Both the position numbers and the translations under genes were made by a program. DNA of 64,000 bases from Candidatus Zixiibacteriota bacterium (GTDB taxonomy: Bacteria > Zixibacteria > MSB-5A5 > GN15 > JAAZOE01), in contig DAOUTW010000002.1 of assembly GCA_030668485.1 (NCBI GenBank), forward strand, positions 49,143 to 113,142, given 5' to 3'. Positions within the stretch are counted from its first letter, which is position 1. Each line of letters opens with the position of its first letter. The notes under the pieces were generated by a model, which saw nothing but the letters and a program-made list of their open reading frames with translations, was not told the DNA's origin and made no database searches. Below are positions 25,546 through 33,346 of this stretch, one piece after another.

Positions 25546-26616
25546 ATGACCAGGCTTTTGATCATGGGTGATGCCCGCTCGGTACATATCGAAAGATGGT
25601 GCCGATATTTCGCCAAACAAGGGTTTGAAGTCGCCTTGTTTTCGCTGGAGCCGAAGACGATATCTGCGCCGGTCAGATTCTATGCCGGTAAGCGGCGCAC
25701 CTCAATCGGTTTTATCGATTATTATATGGCCAAAAAAGATTTCAAAGGGGCGCTTGATGATTTTCGTCCCGATATCGTTAATGCCCATTATGCCGTCTCT
25801 TATGGCTGGCTGGCCTCTTTCTGTCGGCAATGCCCGGTGATTGTGACCGCATGGGGGAGCGACCTGCTGTTATTACCCCAGAAATCGGCGATTCATCATA
25901 AACGGATTACAAAAGCCCTAAGTCACGCCGTTTTTTGCACCGTTGATAACAATAATCTATATCAAGCGGCAGCCCGGTTTTTGCCGGATGAGAAGATCGT
26001 CAAAATTATCATGGGTGTCGACCGCGAATTTTTCGCCTCCGCAGCTCGCTCCGAATATAATGCGTCCGGATCAATGAGTATAATTTCCCCTCGGGGGTTG
26101 GAACCGGTTTATGATCCGCAGACTATCATCGCCGCGACGGAATTGTTGCGCGATAAGCTTGAATTTCGTATAAATATCCTGGGCAATGAACCGCGAGCGA
26201 CAGCGCTAAAATCTGAAATTGCAGACCATAAATTGTCTGATATGGCAAAGGTGCTGCCGATGATGCCGCATGATCGATATATTTCATCGCTGAAAGATTA
26301 TGACTTGTATCTTTCGGCTTCATTATCCGATTCGACCTCGGTGGCTCTGCTGGAGGCGATGGCGGTCGGGCTTTTCCCTGTGGTAAGCGATATAGAGGGA
26401 AACCGAGAGTGGATCAGCGACGGTCACAACGGGCTTATGTTCCGCTCCGGGTCGCCCGAATCGTTGAGTGAGGCGATATTAAAGGCCGCTGAAATGCGGG
26501 ATCGATTCAAGTCGGTCGCTGAGGCCAACCGCGAACGGATCGGGTTCGAAGCGATCTGGCAGGATAATATGAATAATCTGAAAAGTCGTTTCATGGAGTT
26601 GGTGGGAGATGAATAA
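25546..26616 (+). CDS. GT4-like glycosyltransferase (1)
   Basis: 356 residues with a GT-B layout. The N-terminal ILGDARSVHIERWCRYFAK-like start (MGDARSVHIERW) is common in exopolysaccharide glycosyltransferases. The C-terminal domain has LSASLSDSTSVALLEAMAVG (about 258-277), the donor-binding E-x7-E-like region of family 4, and G-L-F-P-V-V-S-D-I. It is probably cytoplasmic and transfers a sugar to a growing lipid-linked or cell-surface glycan. It starts 2 bases after the FemAB-like gene and overlaps the next gene by 8 bases. Confidence 0.85.
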   Translation: MTRLLIMGDARSVHIERWCRYFAKQGFEVALFSLEPKTISAPVRFYAGKRRTSIGFIDYYMAKKDFKGALDDFRPDIVNAHYAVSYGWLASFCRQCPVIVTAWGSDLLLLPQKSAIHHKRITKALSHAVFCTVDNNNLYQAAARFLPDEKIVKIIMGVDREFFASAARSEYNASGSMSIISPRGLEPVYDPQTIIAATELLRDKLEFRINILGNEPRATALKSEIADHKLSDMAKVLPMMPHDRYISSLKDYDLYLSASLSDSTSVALLEAMAVGLFPVVSDIEGNREWISDGHNGLMFRSGSPESLSEAILKAAEMRDRFKSVAEANRERIGFEAIWQDNMNNLKSRFMELVGDE

Positions 26617-27853
26617 AACGGCCCTGATGATCGCCTACTATTTCCCGCCGATGGGTATGGGCGGCGTGCAGAGGATGGCCAAACTGGCCAGGTATCTGCC
26701 ACAATTCGGCTATGATGTAATCGTCCTGACAGTCAAACCGATTCGCTACCCGGCCAATGACGAATCGTTGCTCGATGAACTTCCCGCCGAAGTCAAAATT
26801 TATCGTTCCGGCTCAAGCGACCCGGCTCGTATCGGAAAGTTTATTCCACTGCCACTGAGGGCCGCTACAAAAGTAAAAACGGTAGCGAAGGAAAAGAGCG
26901 GATATTTCTGGCCCGATTCCAAAATCGGATGGAAACGTTCCGCCCTCAAACTGGCCGGCAAAATTGCCGTGAACCGGAAGATAGATGTGACCATTTCTTC
27001 ATCGCCGCCGATTACCGCCCACCTGATAGCAATGGCTTTAAAAAATGATCAGGGAATACCGTGGGTGGCAGACTTCCGCGACCCCTGGGAATCGCGTTCG
27101 CCGGAGGAACTTTACCGGGATCAAGCCCTCGTTAATAAATCTCATTTGTTGCTACGGGAGATTGTCGAGGCGGCCGATGCGGTGACATCGATCAATGGAA
27201 CGATCTCCGCCAAGCTGTCGTCGAACGCCGCTACCATCATGGGCGGATATGATCCCGCTGATTTTGCCTATTCGCATAAAATAAACCTCGACGTTTCCTT
27301 CACGATGTGCTATATGGGCACCGTCGGTCCTCTTCATCCGATTGGACCGTTTTTCAAGGCTGCCGCGATTGCATCAGGAATCGATGATGAGTTTAAGGCC
27401 AGGGTCCGATTTAAGATTATCGGAGCCAACAATGCCGATGAGATTAAAAATCTCGCTGCCGCCCACGGAATGCAGCGCCGATTGGAACTGATCGATTACC
27501 TGCCCCATCAGGCAGCCTTGCAGCAGGCGGCGTCGGCGGCAGTGTCCCTGATCAGTGTTCCGGAGGAGAACCCTGAAATTCTGACCGGAAAAATCTTTGA
27601 CTACCTGGCCTTACCGGCGCCGATTCTGGCTTCGGTGCCATCGGGTGGAGAAATTTTTGAGTTGATCAATTCATGCCGGGGTGGCGTTTGCATCGAACCC
27701 GATAACAAGCAGGCGCTGGCAGAGGCGATGCTCCAATTGTTTCGTAATCATCAAAGCAGTATTGCATGGCAAAAAGGGGATATCGCACAGTATACGCGAC
27801 AGGAAGTGGCGCGACAATTTGCCGATATTTTCAACAGGATTTGCAATGGCTGA
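26609..27853 (+). CDS. GT4-like glycosyltransferase (2)
   Basis: 414 residues. MIAYYFPPMGMGGVQRMAKLA at the N-terminus is the usual start of family 4 enzymes with a glycine loop for the acceptor side. DFRDPWESRS and the later LTGKIFDYLALPAPILASVP resemble group-1 transferases of surface polysaccharide loci. It overlaps genes on both sides by 8 bases, so the three glycosyltransferases are translated as a coupled set. Sugar specificity is not readable. Confidence 0.86.
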   Translation: MNKTALMIAYYFPPMGMGGVQRMAKLARYLPQFGYDVIVLTVKPIRYPANDESLLDELPAEVKIYRSGSSDPARIGKFIPLPLRAATKVKTVAKEKSGYFWPDSKIGWKRSALKLAGKIAVNRKIDVTISSSPPITAHLIAMALKNDQGIPWVADFRDPWESRSPEELYRDQALVNKSHLLLREIVEAADAVTSINGTISAKLSSNAATIMGGYDPADFAYSHKINLDVSFTMCYMGTVGPLHPIGPFFKAAAIASGIDDEFKARVRFKIIGANNADEIKNLAAAHGMQRRLELIDYLPHQAALQQAASAAVSLISVPEENPEILTGKIFDYLALPAPILASVPSGGEIFELINSCRGGVCIEPDNKQALAEAMLQLFRNHQSSIAWQKGDIAQYTRQEVARQFADIFNRICNG

Positions 27854-28745
27854 AAAACCGGGAATATCGGCGGTCATCATCTCATATCAGGGGATCGATT
27901 TTATATCCGACTGCCTCAAAACTCTCAAGGTCGATCTGGTCGGATATGAGCATGAAATCATTGTTGTCGATAATCATTCCATCGACGGGACGGTGGAGTA
28001 TATCGAGCAGCATCATTCTGATATTTGTCTGATAAAAAACAAAACCAATCTCGGTTTCGCCCATGCCGTCAACCAGGGGATCAAGGCGGCACAAAAGGAA
28101 ATTCTCTGGCTGTTAAATCAGGATATTCGCATCCGGCCGGGATGTCTCGATACCCTTCTGGATTGCTGCCGTCGCATGTCGCGTCCGGGGATGATCGGCC
28201 CGCGACTGGTCGGATTTGACGGCAAGCTTCAGCGCTTTTGCCGTCGTTTCCCTCGTTATCATCATCTCCTGTTCGAATTAACCGGGCTGGCCTATCTTTT
28301 CCCGCGATCAGGCATTTTCAATGGCTGGAAAATGGGCGATTTCGATCATACTCACTCGGCGGAAATAGAACAGCCGATGGGAGCGGCGATGCTTGTTCCG
28401 CGCCCGGCGATCGATGATGTCGGGCTGCTGGATGAGTCGTTCGGGATATTTTTCAACGATGTCGATTTTTGCTATCGCCTATGGCAGGCGGGACACACCA
28501 ATTATTATTGCGCCGAGGCGGTTATTGAACATTATGGCGGGGGATCGGTTTCGCGCCAGAAACCGAAAATGGTCTGGCTGTCGCATTACAGCATGATGAA
28601 GTACTATTTCAAACAGGAAAAGCTACGAGATACATCCGCGCCGGTTAAAATTCTGCGTCTCCCATTGCCCTATCTGGCCGGCTTCTTTCTTCTCTTTGCG
28701 GCCCTGCCACGTTCTCTGTATTACCTGATCAGAAAAATCATCTGA
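27846..28745 (+). CDS. GT2-family glycosyltransferase
   Basis: 299 residues from ATG 27846, which gives the correct GT-A start (GISAVIISYQGIDFISDCL). A longer frame from 27681 is an artefact of the upstream gene. Family 2 features: EIIVVDNHSIDGT, LNQDIRIRPGCLD (the D-x-D-like metal site), LLDESFGIFFNDVDFCYRL and VIEHYGGGSVS, as in rhamnosyl-transferase-like members. A hydrophobic stretch near the C-terminus (YLAGFFLLFAALPRSLYYL) may touch the membrane. The 3' end overlaps the convergent C25 peptidase gene by 8 bases. Confidence 0.88.
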   Translation: MAEKPGISAVIISYQGIDFISDCLKTLKVDLVGYEHEIIVVDNHSIDGTVEYIEQHHSDICLIKNKTNLGFAHAVNQGIKAAQKEILWLLNQDIRIRPGCLDTLLDCCRRMSRPGMIGPRLVGFDGKLQRFCRRFPRYHHLLFELTGLAYLFPRSGIFNGWKMGDFDHTHSAEIEQPMGAAMLVPRPAIDDVGLLDESFGIFFNDVDFCYRLWQAGHTNYYCAEAVIEHYGGGSVSRQKPKMVWLSHYSMMKYYFKQEKLRDTSAPVKILRLPLPYLAGFFLLFAALPRSLYYLIRKII

Positions 28746-31089
28746 TAAGCATCATCTTTTTGACATCCGTATCCTCGGTTGATACCATGCGATAGAGATA
28801 TACACCGCTGGGTAACTCATTGCCGTCGCGGTCGAGAGCGTTCCAGACTATCTTATGTTCACCGGCATCGAGTGTTTGATCGATCGGTTGGCTTATTAAG
28901 CGACCGAGGATATCATAGATGGACAATGTCACCGGTTGATGGCGAGTCAGAGTAAAGCTGATGGTTGTGGCCGGGTTGAACGGGTTGGGATAGTTTTGAT
29001 TTAACTCAAACCTTTCAGGCAACGGCGATTCGTCATCATCGGCATCGGCTGCGATGGAGGGATAGACAATGGCTGATGATGATACCATTCCGGGAGCAAA
29101 GGCGGTTATTTCCACCGCATCCACACACTCCTCCGGCAGGGCTATCGTAATATATCCTTCACCATCGGAGATTGACGCCATATATGGTTCCGCTCCGATT
29201 TTGACCATCACCGTATGGCCGATGACCGGCTGCCCGTCGAGAGTAAGCAGACAGTTCAAATCCTCCGACGGTTCGTAATAGGTCGAAGCATTGATCTGCA
29301 TAACCGGCGGAACATCGAGGTACAGCCTGACCGAAGGATCGCCATAATAATTTTGACCATAGATCTGGTCGACATAATAAGGATAATCGAGATATGTCCG
29401 ATACATCGCCTCGGCCGGATACCCATCGGCCTCTCCGAACAGATGACCGTAGAACGAAGTCATCAATTTGTAGCTCGACCCGACCCATCCCCAGCGGGAA
29501 AATCCGATAAAACCGACAGCGCCTGCAGAATCGATATCAAGAAGCTTTTCCACTACCGAGGGGACATCCATGGAATAAACGCTTTCCAGATCAATCGAGG
29601 CCTGAGAACAGGATATCGAGTAATAGAAACCGATCTTCTGACTGGCGCCGAGATCATCGAAAGCGCCGTTACCGATATGTTCCGACCCGGTCAGAAGGTA
29701 TGACTTGGGATACAGATTATATTCACTGGAGTTGAGAATAAAACCATCGGGCCGGCCGTGAGCCAGAACATTAACGATGCCGTACCCTTCATCCAGGCTG
29801 GAAATCGTTTCGGGCGGGAAGGGACCGGTAGGAGAAGTGGCATCACCGGTAGGAGCCTCGGCCAGGAGTTCCAGGTCGACGCCAAAATCATCGGGGATAT
29901 TTTCCGCCACGTAATATTGCTGACCCCCTTCTTCGAAATAATCACGCATCTGGTCGGAAACGATAAACACCGTCCGGTTCAGGTATTGACGGTCGCCGTC
30001 GCCCGGATTGAAAAGGTAGCACCGCAGTTTTTCAGTGTAGGCGACGACCTGATCCGGTTCCTTAAACGGCAATCTCCCCAGGGAGACTTCCACACCGATA
30101 TCGGGCAAATCGGCCGACGGTTCACCCCAGACTCCGTCGCCATCGGCATCCCAGTCGCCATCATAGTCGGCGAAATATAAATCGCAAATCATCAACTGGT
30201 CCGGCTCGGGATAACTTTCGGTATTGTAATAAAAGGCATAGCGCACCGGAACATGGTTCTCATCGCCACCCAGCAAAACATACTCGCCGCCGGAATTGTA
30301 AAAATCTCTCAGGTAATTGCGCAGCTTTTCGGCATCATCGATACCGTCATAGCTGGCATAAATGGAATCGGTTATGGCCAGGACGGCATCGAATCCGGTC
30401 TGATGTTTCAAAGCCAGAAACGGTTCAAAGGCCTCGGCCAGTTCCGGTGAGGTGACGACGACATACCGATGATCCAGAGGACATCCGGTTTCCAGAGAGG
30501 GAGATAATACTTTAGCATAAGCGGAGACAGGTCCGGACCCCAGACGGTAATCCGGCAGTCCCTTCGAAATCGGGAGACCGGGATTATCGTCGCCCGCAAT
30601 AATCTCGATTTTACGATTGAAGATGATCCGATTATCGTCAAGATACTGCACCGGGAAAACGATTATCGACCAGATGGTTTTTCCTTTTATCATCTGCTCG
30701 GTGGTCAGAATCGGTTTAGCCGGATAGCGATAGGTTTCCGCCCGAAGAATATCTTTTTGTACGACATCAATCTCAAAATCGGAGGTGATCAGATCAGCCC
30801 CATTCAGGTTTGGCAGAAAACCGAGATCGATGGTATCAGCCGAGAGGACCGTGCCGGCAAATTCGACGCCATCGGCATCACCATTGAGATGATAATAGAC
30901 TCTCTCAAACGAGACGGAAGGACGATCCTTATCTCGAATCAGCTCGTAATCGTCGTACCGTATTGATTTTTCATCCGGATCTATCCGAAGATTATTTTTG
31001 TCGAACTCAATAGTCTCAATAATTTCGGCAGAAACCGGTATTGTCAGAGCCAGAATCAAAAGTGGCAGTTTCAGCCAGATGGCTTTCAT
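28738..31089 (-). CDS. Gingipain-like peptidase (family C25) with FlgD-like sorting tail
   Basis: 783 residues with a signal peptide, a ~190-residue propeptide-like region (about 22-205) and a C25 catalytic core. YVVVTSPELAEAFEPFLALK opens the core, GGEYVLLGGDENHVP follows, and the likely catalytic pair is H444 (VLAHGRPDG) and C494 (YSISCSQAS). Residues 305-325 (DGDWDADGDGVW) form an acidic, probably calcium-binding loop. The C-terminus has NYPNPFNPATTISF, GEHKIVWNALDRDG and KKMMLIR, the FlgD-like/T9SS-type tail. It is probably a secreted, surface-attached cysteine protease. GGGGGAT lies before the ATG. Confidence 0.9.
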   Translation of the reverse strand: MKAIWLKLPLLILALTIPVSAEIIETIEFDKNNLRIDPDEKSIRYDDYELIRDKDRPSVSFERVYYHLNGDADGVEFAGTVLSADTIDLGFLPNLNGADLITSDFEIDVVQKDILRAETYRYPAKPILTTEQMIKGKTIWSIIVFPVQYLDDNRIIFNRKIEIIAGDDNPGLPISKGLPDYRLGSGPVSAYAKVLSPSLETGCPLDHRYVVVTSPELAEAFEPFLALKHQTGFDAVLAITDSIYASYDGIDDAEKLRNYLRDFYNSGGEYVLLGGDENHVPVRYAFYYNTESYPEPDQLMICDLYFADYDGDWDADGDGVWGEPSADLPDIGVEVSLGRLPFKEPDQVVAYTEKLRCYLFNPGDGDRQYLNRTVFIVSDQMRDYFEEGGQQYYVAENIPDDFGVDLELLAEAPTGDATSPTGPFPPETISSLDEGYGIVNVLAHGRPDGFILNSSEYNLYPKSYLLTGSEHIGNGAFDDLGASQKIGFYYSISCSQASIDLESVYSMDVPSVVEKLLDIDSAGAVGFIGFSRWGWVGSSYKLMTSFYGHLFGEADGYPAEAMYRTYLDYPYYVDQIYGQNYYGDPSVRLYLDVPPVMQINASTYYEPSEDLNCLLTLDGQPVIGHTVMVKIGAEPYMASISDGEGYITIALPEECVDAVEITAFAPGMVSSSAIVYPSIAADADDDESPLPERFELNQNYPNPFNPATTISFTLTRHQPVTLSIYDILGRLISQPIDQTLDAGEHKIVWNALDRDGNELPSGVYLYRMVSTEDTDVKKMMLIR

Positions 31090-31435
31090 GTTATCCCCCG
31101 TGCGTTTTTACTAGAACCGCCGAGGGACAATGCAAGACCGATGCCCTATGGAGACACAATGGCAGGTTTTTTATGATTTTATTTCGTTGAAAGATAACGA
31201 CTTGGAATGATAGAAAAGACGCCCGGAAAGGCGATGAATCTTATTCGAGTGAATATATGGGAGCGATCCTTTACTTTATGGGGAGGAATCCGTCAACCAA
31301 AAAAAATCGATTTTTAAAAAATAGTTGAATCCTGATATCGGTTGAACCAGACCGGACTAACGAAATAAAAAATACTTTCCTCTCTTATTTATTGATTGAT
31401 AATTGATTACACCGATATTTTTTTCCCTTTTTTGC
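31090..31435. other. AT-rich intergenic stretch between the C25 peptidase and mraZ
   Basis: This holds the 5' flank of the minus-strand C25 gene and, to the right, the approach to the dcw promoter. It is AT-rich from about 31290 on, with A/T runs. I see no gene, tRNA or strong hairpin in it. Confidence 0.6.
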
Positions 31436-31466
31436 TTGACTTTTATGACGAAAATTAGCTTAATAT
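31436..31466 (+). promoter_or_regulatory. Putative promoter of the dcw cluster
   Basis: TTGACT (31436-31441) and TAATAT (31461-31466) with a 19-base spacer; CTTAAT at 31459 gives 17 bases. The -10 region touches the first of the TGG repeats below, so bound MraZ would block it. Confidence 0.55.
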
Positions 31467-31500
31467 GGCAAACAATGGGATAAAATGGGAAATTATGGGA
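31466..31500 (+). promoter_or_regulatory. MraZ operator: direct repeats of TGGGA every 10 bp
   Basis: TGGCA at 31466, then TGGGA at 31476, 31486 and 31496, each separated by 5 AT-rich bases. This equals the TGGGN-N5 direct-repeat box bound by MraZ in other bacteria (three repeats in E. coli). It lies 14-48 bases before the mraZ ATG, so autorepression of the cluster is expected. Confidence 0.85.
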
Positions 31501-31513
31501 GAGTAGGCGCGGT

Positions 31514-31981
31514 ATGTTAGGCTTTTGTGGCTCATTTACCTGCACCGTCGACGATAACGGTCGCTTGTCGATTCCCGCCAAGATCAGGCCGGGGGACCCT
31601 GACTCTTCCAAGAAAAAGGGCATTCCCGCAGGCGAAGAATTGGTCTTGACCGAGGGGCTTGACGGGTGTCTGATTCTGTACACCCTCAAAGGCTGGGAAG
31701 ACTTCAAAACTCTGATAAGCACGCAATCGGCGACTCAGAAAAGGACTCGCTTTTTTAACCGCCGCCTTTATCAAAATACCTCCCTGGTTAGAATTGACAA
31801 GTCGGGCCGGATTCTTGTACCAGAGAAGTTACGAAAGTTGGCCGGATTGGGCAAGTCCGTTTTAGTCATTGGAGTCGATCAGACGATAGAAATATGGTCG
31901 CCCGATCGATATGAAATCTATCTCGAAAACTATGGTCAGACTTACGAAGAAGTAGCCGAGGAGCTGCGACGGAATGAGTAG
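31514..31981 (+). CDS. mraZ: Transcriptional regulator MraZ
   Basis: 155 residues with two AbrB-like half domains: FTCTVDDNGRLSIPAKIRP near residues 6-25 and TSLVRIDKSGRILVPEKLR near 91-110, each with the D-x-x-G-R-x-x-x-P signature. MraZ forms a ring and binds direct TGGGN repeats, which are present just upstream at 31466-31500, so the gene is very likely autoregulated. Its end overlaps rsmH by 8 bases. Confidence 0.97.
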   Translation: MLGFCGSFTCTVDDNGRLSIPAKIRPGDPDSSKKKGIPAGEELVLTEGLDGCLILYTLKGWEDFKTLISTQSATQKRTRFFNRRLYQNTSLVRIDKSGRILVPEKLRKLAGLGKSVLVIGVDQTIEIWSPDRYEIYLENYGQTYEEVAEELRRNE

Positions 31982-32903
31982 GGCCGAACCGTATCATCGG
32001 CCGGTTTTGGCTGATGAGGCGGTCGGCTTTTTGGTAACCTGCCAGGACGGCATTTTTATCGATGCTACCGCCGGCGGGGGATCTCACACAATACTAATCG
32101 TTTCGAAGCTGGACTCTTCCGGCACGGTTTTGGCCATCGATCGCGATGATGATGCGGTGGCGAGAACCAGTCGTCGGGTCGAAGATTTTTCCTCGCAGGT
32201 AAGAATTGTGCGAGGGGATTTCGCATTACTAAGAGAATTGGCACTTGAGGCAGGGATTGCGGCGGTGAATGGAATTCTTTTTGATCTCGGGGTATCGAGT
32301 CACCAGTTGGACAGCGCCGGACGGGGCTTTTCCTACCGGGAAGAAGGTCCGCTCGATTTTCGCATGGACCGCCGCGGCGAACTGACCGCGGACGAGGTAA
32401 TCAACGGTTTTTCGGCGGAAGAGCTGGCCCGGATATTCTTCGAACTGGGTGATGAAAAAAATTCACGCAAAATTGCAGCCGCCATTCTCGCGGCTCGGCG
32501 CAAGGCACGCCTGACCACGACAACCGAACTGGCCGCAGTCATTTCCACCGTGACAAATCCGCGCTGGATCAATAAAACGCTCTCCCGAGTATTTCAGGCG
32601 ATTCGCCTGGTTGTTAATGACGAAATGAATCAACTGCGCCGGGGACTGGAGGCGGCAGTAGAACTCCTTGCTCCACAAGGACGGCTGGTCGTCATCTCCT
32701 ACCATTCGATTGAAGATCGTATTGTCAAGAACATCATTCGGGAACTGGCCGTAAGCCGCAAATCGGCGCCGGGAGAACAGACTGAAGAGCGCGAAGCAGT
32801 CCTTCGCAGGATCACCAAGAAGCCGGTCGTACCATCCCGGGAAGAGATAAAACAAAATCCCCGGGCCCGATCGGCAAAACTTCGCGTCGCGGAGAAGATA
32901 TGA
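31974..32903 (+). CDS. rsmH: 16S rRNA m4C1402 methyltransferase
   Basis: 309 residues. It starts with YHRPVLADEAV, has SAM motif I FIDATAGGGSHT at about 28-39, AIDRDDDA near 54-61, LFDLGVSSHQLD, the RMDRRGELTA loop and VISYHSIEDRIVK towards the C-terminus, all typical of RsmH/MraW. It N4-methylates C1402 of 16S rRNA. It overlaps mraZ by 8 bases and ftsL by 4 bases (ATGA). Confidence 0.97.
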   Translation: MSRAEPYHRPVLADEAVGFLVTCQDGIFIDATAGGGSHTILIVSKLDSSGTVLAIDRDDDAVARTSRRVEDFSSQVRIVRGDFALLRELALEAGIAAVNGILFDLGVSSHQLDSAGRGFSYREEGPLDFRMDRRGELTADEVINGFSAEELARIFFELGDEKNSRKIAAAILAARRKARLTTTTELAAVISTVTNPRWINKTLSRVFQAIRLVVNDEMNQLRRGLEAAVELLAPQGRLVVISYHSIEDRIVKNIIRELAVSRKSAPGEQTEEREAVLRRITKKPVVPSREEIKQNPRARSAKLRVAEKI

Positions 32904-33346
32904 CCCGGTCTCGATCCTACAGACGCCGGCAGCCGATAAAGGCTTTACGATTCACCGGAAACAAGTATGTCCGTATTGTCGGAATCATTCTGGTGATCGT
33001 GACGATAGCTTCTTTTTACATTTATCAACGTGTCTGGGTGAGGAATCTGGTCTGCGAGATAAGTCAGGTTGAGGACAAAAATGAGAAAGCCGGTATGTAC
33101 CTGGCGGCGGTGAAATCGGAATGGATGGCGGCATCATCGATGGCCAATATCGAAGTCAGGATTGATGACCTGAAGCTCGACCTGAAACCGACTAAACCGT
33201 CTCAAAATTATACTCTGTGTCCCAAAACCGATCGGGACCGGAGCCGCTATGCCGGGTTGGTAAAAGCATTCGAGAGCTTGAAAGGGAAAATACCGCTGGT
33301 GTCGTCCAATGAGGCCGATGCCCGCGAGTTATTCGACGAGAAATGA
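32900..33346 (+). CDS. ftsL: FtsL-like division protein
   Basis: 148 residues: a basic N-terminal tail (RSRSYRRRQPIK), one membrane helix at about 24-47 (VRIVGIILVIVTIASFYIY) and a periplasmic region with a short coiled-coil-like stretch (about 50-85). Sequence identity to FtsL is always low; the call rests on size, bitopic topology and position between rsmH and ftsI. FtsL would link FtsB/FtsQ to the FtsWI synthase. It overlaps both neighbours by 4 bases. Confidence 0.8.
   Translation: MTRSRSYRRRQPIKALRFTGNKYVRIVGIILVIVTIASFYIYQRVWVRNLVCEISQVEDKNEKAGMYLAAVKSEWMAASSMANIEVRIDDLKLDLKPTKPSQNYTLCPKTDRDRSRYAGLVKAFESLKGKIPLVSSNEADARELFDEK

Noticed and set aside
27681..27845. Upstream extension of the GT2 gene
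   Set aside because: It lies inside the preceding glycosyltransferase gene and has no signal of GT2; ATG 27846 gives the normal start.
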